A stretch of DNA of 50,303 nucleotides from Polaromonas sp. (lineage in GTDB: Bacteria > Pseudomonadota > Gammaproteobacteria > Burkholderiales > Burkholderiaceae_C). This document shows, in pieces, positions 43,449 through 50,303 of this stretch. The DNA is taken from positions 1-50,303 of the forward strand of contig NZ_JAUXUP010000034.1 of the NCBI RefSeq assembly GCF_030680935.1. Reading direction: 5' to 3'. Numbering within the stretch: position 1 is the stretch's first letter; every line of letters starts with the position of its first letter. Position numbers and translations under genes: made by a program. A model generated the notes under the pieces. The model ran no database searches and had not been told where the DNA came from. It saw only the letters and a program-made list of their open reading frames with translations.

Positions 43449-44609
43449 TCACTTCGCAGAGGGCGCGGGCGCAGTGGCGGCGGCAGCAGACGCTATCGAA
43501 TCAGTAGCTGCCTGCGCAGTTGGCGCCTGGGCTACAGGCGCTTTTGACTGATAAATCGTGACTTTCTGGCCGGGCGACAAGACATGTACCCCGGCGCTGA
43601 CCACCAGCATGCCGGGCTGCAGACCGGCAGCGATGACGGCTTCATTGCCATCGGCTGTGGCAATCTGGATGGTCTGCGACCTCACCGTCATGCTGGCCTT
43701 GTCCAGTACCCAGACTGCGCTGTTTTTGCCCTCCTGGCGCAAGGCGCTGGTGGGCAGCTTGATGACCTGCAGGCCACTGGCGCCCAGGCCCTGCGGCTGT
43801 ACATACACCGTGGCGCCCAGCACCGGGGGCTCGCGCGTGTCCAGCGCCACTTTCACCGGGTAGGTGCGGGTGGCAGGGTCGGCACTGGCCGACACCTCGC
43901 GCACCTTGCCCGCCAGCTCGGTACCCTGCGCCCAGACGCGTACCTTGACCGGCATGCCGACCCGGATGGCCGCGACCTTGTCTTCAGGCACCGAAAACAC
44001 CACATCGCGCGGGCCGTCGGCGGCGATACGCAGCACCGGTGTGCCGGCAGACACCACTTGCCCGGCCTCGGCTTCCACCGCCGTCACCACACCCGAGACG
44101 TCGGCCACCAGCACAGCGTAATTGGCCTGATTGCCCTGCACTGCCAGCTGCGACTGTGCCTGCTCCAGCTGGGCCTGCGCCGCTTTCAGCGTGGCCTCGC
44201 GGCGCTCCAGCTCGGCACCGCTGATGAAGTTCTGCTCTTTCAGCTCTTTGTAGCGCTTGTAGTCGGCCGCAGCCAGATCACGCTGTGTGGCAACTGCTGC
44301 CACCTGGGCGCGCGCCGCATCGGCGGCCAGTTTGTAATCCTGCGGGTCCAGTTGGGCCAACACCTGCCCGGCCTTGACGCGCTGGCCCAACTCGGCCTGT
44401 CGCTTGATGATTTTTCCGCCCACCCGAAAACCCAGGCGCGACTCGACCTGGGCTTTGACCTCACCCGCAAATTCGTGGCTGGAGGTGAAGGTATCCACCC
44501 CCACGGTCAACACCTTGACCGCTCGCACCGGCTCCTCGGGCGCGGCAGGTTTGGAACAGGCGGCCAGCAACAAGGCGGCGCCAAGAACGGCAAAGACGGT
44601 TTTATGCAT
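43449..44609 (-). CDS. RND efflux membrane fusion protein, second pump
   Basis: A 386-residue periplasmic adaptor with a lipoprotein signal (MHKTVFAVLGAALLLAACS). The beta-barrel strand FAGEVKAQVESRLGFRVGGKI and the lipoyl half GQRVKAGQVLAQLDPQDYKL are typical of the RND adaptor family, followed by a coiled-coil hairpin (about 105-165, YKELKEQNFISGAELERREA) and the second lipoyl half DVSGVVTAVEAEAGQVVSAG. The C-terminus is Ala/Pro-rich. It is the first gene of a two-gene operon whose promoter and possible operator lie in the 121-bp gap shared with hpnC. Confidence 0.94.
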   Translation of the reverse strand: MHKTVFAVLGAALLLAACSKPAAPEEPVRAVKVLTVGVDTFTSSHEFAGEVKAQVESRLGFRVGGKIIKRQAELGQRVKAGQVLAQLDPQDYKLAADAARAQVAAVATQRDLAAADYKRYKELKEQNFISGAELERREATLKAAQAQLEQAQSQLAVQGNQANYAVLVADVSGVVTAVEAEAGQVVSAGTPVLRIAADGPRDVVFSVPEDKVAAIRVGMPVKVRVWAQGTELAGKVREVSASADPATRTYPVKVALDTREPPVLGATVYVQPQGLGASGLQVIKLPTSALRQEGKNSAVWVLDKASMTVRSQTIQIATADGNEAVIAAGLQPGMLVVSAGVHVLSPGQKVTIYQSKAPVAQAPTAQAATDSIASAAAATAPAPSAK

Positions 44610-44667
44610 GATGTGCTTGACTGGATCGGTGGCGGACCAGCCGCAAAACGGCTAGAAAATTTGCTAC

Positions 44668-44715
44668 TACTGACTGACTGGTTAGTAATCTAGGGTAAAT
44701 GCCCATGCTTGTCAA
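44668..44715 (-). promoter_or_regulatory. Promoter and imperfect palindromic operator of the second RND operon
   Basis: On the minus strand, a perfect -35 TTGACA (44715-44710), a 17-bp spacer and TAGATT (44692-44687). Immediately downstream, 44687-44668 forms the imperfect palindrome TACTaAC/GTcAGTA. A repressor there would cover the transcription start. The layout is TetR-like, but no regulator gene is adjacent. Confidence 0.65.
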
Positions 44716-44730
44716 GCGACAATCCGTGCC

Positions 44731-45624
44731 ATGAATCCCGGCCCTCCCGCCCCCAGCCCAAGCGCGCCACTGGTCCTGCAGTCACCCGCGCAGCACTACG
44801 AAAACTTCCCCGTGGCCACGCTGCTGTGCCCGCCGCAACTGCGCCCCGCGGTTGCAGCGATTTATTGGTTTGCCCGCACCGCCGACGACATTGCCGATGA
44901 AGGCGATGCACTGCCCGACCAGCGCCTTCAGGAGTTGGCCGCCTACCGCGCTGACCTGCTCGCCGCCGCAGACGACCAGCCTGTCTCGTCGCGCTGGCCA
45001 GAGGTATTTGGACCCCTGCAGCCGGTTTTAAGGCAATTCAAGCTTCCTGTCTCCCTGCTGGCAGACCTGCTCAGCGCATTTGAACAAGACACCGTCAAAC
45101 AGCGCTACGCCAGCGAGGCCGAACTGCTGGACTACTGCCGCCGCTCGGCCAATCCGGTAGGCCGGCTGCTGCTGCATCTCTATGGCGTCAGCGACGGCGC
45201 TTCGCTGCAGCAAAGCGACCACATCTGCAGCGCGCTGCAACTGATCAACTTCTGGCAGGACCTCAGCGTGGACATTCCGCGTGGCCGCATTTACCTGCCG
45301 CAGGACAGCTGGGCCGCCCATGGCGTTGATGAGGCGCAACTGCTGGCCCGCGAGGTGAATCCACATACTATTAATTTGATAGCTGCTAGCGCACACTCGG
45401 CAAGGGCCCGCATGCTAAAAGGCCTTGAACTTCCAGCTGCGGTGGCGCGGCAGATGGGCGGCTTCAGTGGCTGGCGCGCGGCGTTTGAGCTGCGCTGCGT
45501 GATCCAGGGCGGGCTGCGGATTCTCGACAAAATTGATGCCCTGCACTACCACACACTGGTGCAGCGGCCCAAACTCAATCGCTGGGACGCACTGGTGATT
45601 TTATGGAAAGCCCTGTTCGCATGA
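44731..45624 (+). CDS. hpnC: Squalene synthase HpnC
   Basis: A 297-residue trans-prenyltransferase of the squalene/phytoene synthase family. In the three-step bacterial route, HpnC converts presqualene diphosphate to hydroxysqualene. The first Asp-rich motif is WFARTADDIADEGD; the second is NFWQDLSVDIPRGRIYLP. HYENFPVATLLCP at the N-terminus is characteristic of HpnC. Residues about 213-231 (TINLIAASAHSARARMLKG) coincide with repeat copy f, so a repeat seems to have been absorbed into the helix after the second motif without breaking the frame. The ATGA at its end overlaps the next gene. No clear ribosome binding site is seen before the ATG. Confidence 0.92.
   Translation: MNPGPPAPSPSAPLVLQSPAQHYENFPVATLLCPPQLRPAVAAIYWFARTADDIADEGDALPDQRLQELAAYRADLLAAADDQPVSSRWPEVFGPLQPVLRQFKLPVSLLADLLSAFEQDTVKQRYASEAELLDYCRRSANPVGRLLLHLYGVSDGASLQQSDHICSALQLINFWQDLSVDIPRGRIYLPQDSWAAHGVDEAQLLAREVNPHTINLIAASAHSARARMLKGLELPAAVARQMGGFSGWRAAFELRCVIQGGLRILDKIDALHYHTLVQRPKLNRWDALVILWKALFA
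45366..45422 (+). repeat. Interspersed palindromic repeat, copy f, inside hpnC
   Basis: Reads actattaatttgatagctg, ctagcgca, ggcaagggc, ctaaaaggcc. It lines up with copies a, b and e through the atagctgct-gcgca centre and the gcaagggc arm. It keeps the hpnC frame and is translated. Confidence 0.6.
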
Positions 45625-46151
45625 TCCGGTCTGTCGCCATCCCCTCCGCCTGCCAGCTCAGCGCCCGACAGATGGATGCCAACTTTGCCGACGCGTATGA
45701 AGCCCTGGTTCCGGCATCACAACTGACGGCCACCGAGATTTACCGGGCCATCACCCGCCAGACGCCGGGCTGGGTAGAGGGCCTGATGCGCCTGCGCAAC
45801 CAGCTGGTTCAACCTTTTGGGCTGAAGAACCTGGGCACGCTGGCCACGGTGCCGCCTGGCGAGGCGGTACCGGGCAAACGCATGGGGCTTTTTGAAGTGG
45901 TCAGCAGCAGCCCGAATGAGCTGGTCTTGCAGGATGACGACAAACACCTGCTGGTTCAACTGTCGGTGTTGAAGCAAACACATGACAACACCTGTGACAA
46001 GCTGACCCTGAGCACGGTGGTTCATATCCACAACACCCTGGGGCGGGTGTACATGGCTTTTGTGGGTCCGGCCCACAAGCTGATTGCCCCTGCTGTGCTG
46101 CGCCGTGCGCCGCAGGCGGTGGCATCAAGCCTGCGACAATCCCGCCCATGA
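45621..46151 (+). CDS. DUF2867 family protein within the squalene operon
   Basis: A 176-residue protein from ATG 45621, which overlaps the hpnC stop (ATGA). An upstream ATG at 45603 reads the hpnC end in another frame and is less likely. DUF2867 features are ANFADAYEALVPASQLTATE, RQTPGWVEGLMRLRNQLVQPFGLK, GLFEVVSSSPNELVLQDDDK and STVVHIHNTLGRVYMAFVGPAHKLIAPAVLRR. There is no signal peptide; the last quarter has the only hydrophobic patch. The family's function is unknown. Its SRPBCC-like pattern of strands might bind a hydrophobic ligand, which would suit squalene work, but this is inference. Confidence 0.88.
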   Translation: MIRSVAIPSACQLSARQMDANFADAYEALVPASQLTATEIYRAITRQTPGWVEGLMRLRNQLVQPFGLKNLGTLATVPPGEAVPGKRMGLFEVVSSSPNELVLQDDDKHLLVQLSVLKQTHDNTCDKLTLSTVVHIHNTLGRVYMAFVGPAHKLIAPAVLRRAPQAVASSLRQSRP

Positions 46152-46990
46152 GCCCTGAGGAATACGTTCAGCAAAAAGCCGCCGCGTCTGGCAGCAGTTT
46201 TTATTACGCCTTTTTGTTTTTGCCCAGGGAAAGGCGGGCCGCCATCACCGCGTTTTATGCCTTTTGCCGCGAGATTGATGATGTGGTGGACGAGGTCACC
46301 GACCCCGGCGTGGCGCACACCAAGCTGGCCTGGTGGCAGGCCGAAGTGCTCAAGGCTTATGCAGGCACGCCCAGCCACCCGGTGATGAAAGCGCTGATGC
46401 CGCTGGCGCCGGGCTACCAGATCGAGGCGCGCCACTTGCAGGCGGTGATTGAAGGCTGCCAGATGGATCTGGCGCAAAACCGCTACCTCGACTTTGCCAA
46501 TCTCAAAACCTATTGCCACCTGGTGGCCGGCATTGTGGGAGAAGTCGCGGCGCGTATATTTGGGCAGACCGAAGACGCGACTACCGCCTATGCCCACAAG
46601 TTGGGACTGGCCTTCCAGATGACCAACATCATCCGCGATGTCGGTGAAGACGCGCTGCGCGGCCGCATCTACCTGCCGGTCAACGAAATGCAGCAGTTTG
46701 ATGTGAAGGCCCACGAAATATTGAAGCGCCAATACTCGGACCGCTTCAGCGCGCTGATGAAGTTCCAAACGCAACGCGCCCTCAGCCTGTACGACGAGGC
46801 CCTGGACCTGCTGCCAGAAGCAGATCGCCGTTCGCAAAAACCCGGCCTGATGATGGCCAGCATTTACCGCACCCTGCTGCGCGAAATTGAAGCCGATGGC
46901 TACCAGGTGCTGCACCAGCGCGTCAGCCTGACGCCGCTGCGCAAGTTCTGGCTGGCCTGGAAGACACAGGCGTTTGGGCGGGTCGTTTGA
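46148..46990 (+). CDS. hpnD: Presqualene diphosphate synthase HpnD
   Basis: A 280-residue squalene/phytoene synthase family enzyme that condenses two farnesyl diphosphates to presqualene diphosphate. The N-terminus SPEEYVQQKAAASGSSFYYAF is diagnostic. The Asp-rich motifs are FCREIDDVVDEVTD and MTNIIRDVGEDALRGRIYLP. Between them CHLVAGIVGEVAARIFG matches the family. It overlaps the DUF2867 gene and hpnE by 4 nt each. Confidence 0.94.
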   Translation: MSPEEYVQQKAAASGSSFYYAFLFLPRERRAAITAFYAFCREIDDVVDEVTDPGVAHTKLAWWQAEVLKAYAGTPSHPVMKALMPLAPGYQIEARHLQAVIEGCQMDLAQNRYLDFANLKTYCHLVAGIVGEVAARIFGQTEDATTAYAHKLGLAFQMTNIIRDVGEDALRGRIYLPVNEMQQFDVKAHEILKRQYSDRFSALMKFQTQRALSLYDEALDLLPEADRRSQKPGLMMASIYRTLLREIEADGYQVLHQRVSLTPLRKFWLAWKTQAFGRVV

Positions 46991-48264
46991 AGATTGCCGT
47001 CATAGGCGCAGGCTGGGCCGGCTGCGTGGCGGCAGTTGAAGCCACCCGCCTTGGACAACAGGTCACGGTTTTTGAGGCGGCACGTATCCCTGGCGGCCGT
47101 GCACGGCGGGTGGACGTGCCGTGGCCGGAAGCGCGCACCCTGCCCCTGGACAACGGCCAGCACATCCTGATAGGTGCTTACACCGAAACGCTGCGGCTGA
47201 TGGCCGACCTGGGCCTGAACCCTGAGCAAACACTTCTGCGCCTGCCGCTGACACTTCAGTTCCCGGACGGCACCGGTCTGGCTTTTCCCCGGCTGCCCGC
47301 GCCACTGGACGCGATCGCTGCCATCGCGCGCGCGCGCGGCTGGTCCTGGCGCGACAAGCTGTCGCTGCTGCGCGCCGCCACGGGTTGGCAGCTCGCAGGT
47401 TTTCGCTGCGCGGCTGATCTGTCTGTTGCGCAGTTGTGTGCCGGGCTCACGCCGACTGTGATGGCCAGCCTGATAGAGCCGCTGTGTGTGTCGGCACTCA
47501 ACACACCCGCCGACCGCGCCAGCGCCCAGGTCTATTTGCGGGTACTGCGCGACGCGTTGTTTGCCCAATCACGCGGCTCCAACCTGCTGCTGCCGCGTGT
47601 GGACCTCAGCGCCCTGCTGCCTGATGCGGCGCTGGCCTGGCTCGCACAACACGGGGGCGCCGTGCACCTGGGAACGCGGGTGCAAAGCATCGCGCCCGCC
47701 GCCAAGGGCTGGCTGGTGGATACCGAAGCATTCGACCGCGTGATCCTGGCCTGCCCGCCCCGGGAGGCTGCACGGCTGGCCGAGCACTGCGGTATGCCTT
47801 GCGATGCCTGGCTGGCGCGTGCTCGCGCCTTGCGTTTTGAGGCCATCACCACGGTTTATGTGTCTGCGCCCGGCACACGCCTGGCGCAGCCCATGCTGGC
47901 CCTGCACGCCAGTGCGCCAGAGGGCGGTTCGCCGGCGCAGTTTGTTTTTGATCGCGGCCAACTGGGCGGACCAGCTGGCCTGCTGGCTTTTGTGGTCAGC
48001 GCCAGCACAGCCGACAGCGCCGCGCAGACTCAAGCCGTGCTGACCCAGGCGCAGCAGCAACTGGGCCTGCAAGGGCTGAGCGCAGTACAAACCATTACCG
48101 AAAAACGTGCCACCTTTGCCTGCCTGCCCGGCCTGCAGCGGCCCGGCGCGCAACTGCTGCCCGGCCTGCTGGCATGCGGTGACTATGTGGATGGACCTTA
48201 CCCGGCCACCCTGGAGGGCGCGGTGCGCTCGGGTTTGCAGGCGGCGCAAATTGCTCTCAATTAA
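46987..48264 (+). CDS. hpnE: Hydroxysqualene dehydroxylase HpnE
   Basis: A 425-residue FAD-dependent amine oxidase-like enzyme that reduces hydroxysqualene to squalene. The start is TTG 46987, overlapping the hpnD stop as TTGA. The dinucleotide fold reads KIAVIGAGWAGCVAAVEA; GGRARRVDVPW and DNGQHILIGAYTETLRLMADLG follow as in HpnE. The C-terminal FAD motif is ACGDYVDGPYPATLEGAVRSGLQAA. The last codons and stop lie inside repeat copy e. With hpnC and hpnD it forms the full farnesyl-to-squalene route; no hopene cyclase is in the window. Confidence 0.94.
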   Translation: MKIAVIGAGWAGCVAAVEATRLGQQVTVFEAARIPGGRARRVDVPWPEARTLPLDNGQHILIGAYTETLRLMADLGLNPEQTLLRLPLTLQFPDGTGLAFPRLPAPLDAIAAIARARGWSWRDKLSLLRAATGWQLAGFRCAADLSVAQLCAGLTPTVMASLIEPLCVSALNTPADRASAQVYLRVLRDALFAQSRGSNLLLPRVDLSALLPDAALAWLAQHGGAVHLGTRVQSIAPAAKGWLVDTEAFDRVILACPPREAARLAEHCGMPCDAWLARARALRFEAITTVYVSAPGTRLAQPMLALHASAPEGGSPAQFVFDRGQLGGPAGLLAFVVSASTADSAAQTQAVLTQAQQQLGLQGLSAVQTITEKRATFACLPGLQRPGAQLLPGLLACGDYVDGPYPATLEGAVRSGLQAAQIALN

Positions 48265-48308
48265 GTAGCTGCTTGCGCATATACAGCAAGGGCTGCAGGC
48301 CTATTTAA
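48252..48308 (+). repeat. Interspersed palindromic repeat, copy e
   Basis: Reads tgctctcaattaagtagct, gcttgcgca, cagcaagggctgcagg, cctatttaa. It supplies the last residues and the TAA of hpnE and lies between convergent hpnE and the HAD gene. Confidence 0.7.
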
Positions 48309-48312
48309 CCAC

Positions 48313-49029
48313 CTAACCACCTAACGGCGACTGGACGGCCTGCAACAGGTCACACAGCTCCGTCAGATTGGTCACGGTTTCATGCGGCAAGGCATCGTGT
48401 GCCCAGAGATGATCTGACCGATTGACCCACACGGTCTGCATGCCCGCGTTCAGCGCGCCCAGCACGTCCAGCGCAGCGTCGTCGCCCACATGCAGCACGT
48501 TGTATGGCTGCACACTGACGGCGCCGGCGGCGGCATGAAAAATCCGCGAGTCGGGCTTGCCGACCCCAAAGGCCTGCGCACTGATGGCGGCCTGAAAATA
48601 CGGCTCCAGTCCAATCCGGCCGATCTCCGCATTGCCGTTGGACAGGGCCACCAAGGGGTAACGCTCCGACAGAAACTCCAGCGCCAGCAGCGCATCGTCA
48701 TAAAGCGTGACCTCATGGCGCGCGGCAAAAAATACCTCAAACGCTTCATCTGCCAGCAACGGGTTTTCCTTGGAGCGGTACAACGCCACACGAATCGCCT
48801 CGCGCCGGATGGCACTGAGGTTGTGTTTGAGCTCGGGTCGACTGCGCACAATATGCTCTCGGATATCGTGCCGGGCACCGGCATTGGCAAACAGCGCGGC
48901 GGTCATCGGTGCGTGGCGGCCCAGCCAGGCGTCAAGGGCGGCTTCAGCTTTTTCTATCACGGGCCAGACGGGCCAAAGGGTGTCATCAAGATCAAGGGAT
49001 ATGGCTTTGATAATTGTCAGGTCGAGCAT
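48313..49029 (-). CDS. HAD-superfamily hydrolase (GS1/YjjG-like)
   Basis: A 238-residue phosphatase. Motif I is ISLDLDDTLWPVWPVIEKAE (Asp nucleophile and Asp+2), motif II is PLVALSNGNAEIG, motif III Lys is in FGVGKPDSRIFHAAA, and motif IV is VLHVGDDAALDVLGALNAGM. The cap between motifs I and II is helical. Substrates of such enzymes are small phosphates such as nucleotides or sugar phosphates; none can be assigned. ATG 49029 is preferred; a second ATG at 49050 would overlap the start of hemH on the other strand. Converges with hpnE. Confidence 0.88.
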   Translation of the reverse strand: MLDLTIIKAISLDLDDTLWPVWPVIEKAEAALDAWLGRHAPMTAALFANAGARHDIREHIVRSRPELKHNLSAIRREAIRVALYRSKENPLLADEAFEVFFAARHEVTLYDDALLALEFLSERYPLVALSNGNAEIGRIGLEPYFQAAISAQAFGVGKPDSRIFHAAAGAVSVQPYNVLHVGDDAALDVLGALNAGMQTVWVNRSDHLWAHDALPHETVTNLTELCDLLQAVQSPLGG

Positions 49030-49048
49030 AGGTAGGTGAGAATAACCC

Positions 49049-50152
49049 ATGGCTTTCTCTCCCGAACCACCCTTCACCCACGGCCAGCCTCCAAAGGCTG
49101 CAGGCAGCAGCGCCGTGTTGTATTGCAACCTCGGCACGCCCGACGCCCCCACGGCTGCCGCACTGCGCCCTTACCTGGCGCAGTTTCTCAGCGACCACCG
49201 GGTGATTGAAATTCCCAGGCTGCTGTGGTGGCTGATCCTGCACGGCATCATCCTGCGCCTGCGGCCCAAAAAGTCGGCGGCCAAATACGCCAGCATCTGG
49301 ACCGCGGCAGGTTCGCCGCTGAAAGTCTGGACTGCCAGGCAGGCGCTGCTGCTGGCCGCCCAACTCGCCGGGCGCGGCCATCAGGTCGAAGTGCGTTATG
49401 CCATGCGGTATGGCCAGCCGTCGATTGCTTCCGAGCTGACCGCACTCAAGGCCAGCGGTGTGACGCGTGTTCTGGTGCTACCCGCCTACCCCCAATACAG
49501 CGGCACCAGCACCGCCAGCGTGTTTGATGCGGTGTACAGCTGGGCCGCCAAAACGCGGCTGATTCCCGAGCTGCGTTTTGTCAACCACTACCACGATCAC
49601 CCCGGCTATATCGCGGCACTGGCGGCGCGCGTGCAGGCGCACTGGGCACAACATGGCCGCGCGGACAAGTTGCTCATGAGTTTTCATGGTGTGCCTGAAC
49701 GCACGCTGCACCTGGGCGACCCCTACCACTGCGAATGCCACAAGACGGCTCGCCTGCTGGCAGAACGACTGGGGCTGGACAAGACACAATACCTGGTGAC
49801 CTTCCAGTCGCGCTTTGGCAAAGCCAAATGGCTGGAGCCCTACACCGAACCCACGCTGGTGGCCCAGGCGCAAGCAGGCCTGAGAAGTGTCGATGTGTTG
49901 TGCCCCGGCTTCACTGTCGACTGCCTGGAAACGCTGGAAGAAATCGCGCTGGAAGCGAAGGAAGCTTTCGTACATGCCGGCGGACAAAGTTTCAACTACA
50001 TTGCCTGCCTGAACGACAGCGCCGAATGGCTGGCCGCTCTGGCCGACATAACCGAGCAGCATTTGTCGGGATGGCCCACACGAAGCGCACCCGACCTACA
50101 GTCCTTGGCCGCCTCGCAACAGGCGGCGCTGGCCCTGGGCGCGCGGCAATAA
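49049..50152 (+). CDS. hemH: Ferrochelatase HemH
   Basis: A 367-residue enzyme that inserts ferrous iron into protoporphyrin IX, the last step of haem synthesis. VLYCNLGTPDAPTAAALRPYL is the N-terminal signature. The active-site segment LLMSFHGVPERTLHLGDPY contains the proton-accepting His, and CPGFTVDCLETLEEIALEAKE contains the conserved Glu cluster. YLVTFQSRFGKAKWLEPYTEPTL is the family hallmark. GGTGAG lies upstream of the ATG. Haem demand links it loosely to the cytochrome c in this window. No frame damage is seen. Confidence 0.96.
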   Translation: MAFSPEPPFTHGQPPKAAGSSAVLYCNLGTPDAPTAAALRPYLAQFLSDHRVIEIPRLLWWLILHGIILRLRPKKSAAKYASIWTAAGSPLKVWTARQALLLAAQLAGRGHQVEVRYAMRYGQPSIASELTALKASGVTRVLVLPAYPQYSGTSTASVFDAVYSWAAKTRLIPELRFVNHYHDHPGYIAALAARVQAHWAQHGRADKLLMSFHGVPERTLHLGDPYHCECHKTARLLAERLGLDKTQYLVTFQSRFGKAKWLEPYTEPTLVAQAQAGLRSVDVLCPGFTVDCLETLEEIALEAKEAFVHAGGQSFNYIACLNDSAEWLAALADITEQHLSGWPTRSAPDLQSLAASQQAALALGARQ

Positions 50153-50156
50153 GCCT

Positions 50157-50303
50157 CTATTGCAGGCGCAGCTTCAACGCGTCCTGCACCTGAGCCAGCA
50201 CACTGGCCCAGTCACCCGGGGCCGGTTGCCTGAACAGCCGGGCTGTGTCGTACCAGGGGTTGTCGCTGCGCTCGAGCAGCCAGCGCCAGTCGGGGCTGAA
50301 GGG
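50157..50303 (-). CDS. C-terminal end of a probable TPR/glycosyltransferase protein (partial)
   Basis: The minus strand is open from the window edge to a stop at 50159-50157, giving 48 residues that read [21 protein letters not shown] and then [19 protein letters not shown]. The pattern DWRWLL-x(4)-PWY-x(3)-RLFRQ-x(4)-DW is what I recall from the ends of tetratricopeptide proteins with glycosyltransferase domains. The rest lies outside. It converges with hemH, with four bases between the stop codons. Confidence 0.6.
   Translation of the reverse strand, partial: PFSPDWRWLLERSDNPWYDTARLFRQPAPGDWASVLAQVQDALKLRLQ

Noticed and set aside
41714..43507. 597-codon open frame antisense to the second RND permease
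   Set aside because: Shadow frame with His/Arg/Gln-rich composition and no domain; the permease on the opposite strand is certain.
1..50303. CRISPR arrays, prophage or integrated element boundaries
   Set aside because: No regularly spaced direct repeats, phage structural genes, integrase or transposase gene, or long terminal repeats were seen; tRNA 3' ends are not duplicated nearby.

Overview
The window is about 50 kb of high-GC, gene-dense chromosome from a betaproteobacterium. The best fit is Comamonadaceae (Polaromonas/Rhodoferax-like). Reasons: the tig-clpP-clpX-lon block with tRNA genes, a small Trp-rich membrane protein of a type known from Burkholderiales, single-domain SerB, HpnC/D/E squalene genes, and six copies of a short imperfect palindromic repeat (tgctat..atagctgcttgcgca..gcaagggctggaggccatttt) of the kind I associate with that family. 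The assignment is inference; no rRNA is present. I see no prophage, complete insertion sequence, CRISPR array or integron, and no gene-free stretch over 300 bases.

Left part (1-13.7 kb): the 3' part of mfd, serB, a scar with remnants of an ABC transporter and a glyoxalase-like gene, then a minus-strand pair in which a 7TMR-DISM/PAS/PAS histidine kinase is coupled to a Tat-exported PhoD phosphatase. A cupin gene, a single-domain response regulator, a 68-aa orphan gene, a small Trp-rich protein, a class I cytochrome c and acetyl-CoA synthetase follow. A YqhA-family membrane protein and a CaCA Na+/Ca2+ exchanger lead into the next block.

Middle (13.8-32.7 kb): a six-gene group-2 Mrp cation/proton antiporter operon (A+B fused, then C, D, E, F, G), convergent fumC, divergent class I fumarase overlapping murI, a UMF1-type transporter, a bacterial alternative oxidase, and a complete tripartite RND efflux operon with a divergent TetR regulator and a readable AcrR-type operator.

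Right part (32.7-50.3 kb): a conserved hypothetical gene, three tRNAs (Leu-UAA, Cys, Gly) separated by terminators, lon, clpX, clpP and tig with heat-shock-type promoters before lon and clpP, tRNA-Leu-UAG, a second RND pump (permease plus membrane fusion protein), and a divergent four-gene squalene operon hpnC-DUF2867-hpnD-hpnE, with every junction overlapping by 4 nt. HAD phosphatase, hemH and the 3' end of a probable TPR/glycosyltransferase gene close the window.

Most content is housekeeping or envelope-related: proteostasis, Na+/H+ homeostasis, efflux and squalene/hopanoid precursor synthesis. I found no clearly new multi-gene system. The most unusual items are a repeat copy that appears to be translated inside hpnC, the DUF2867 gene within the squalene operon, the kinase-PhoD coupling, the alternative oxidase, and a Walker A substitution in Mfd.
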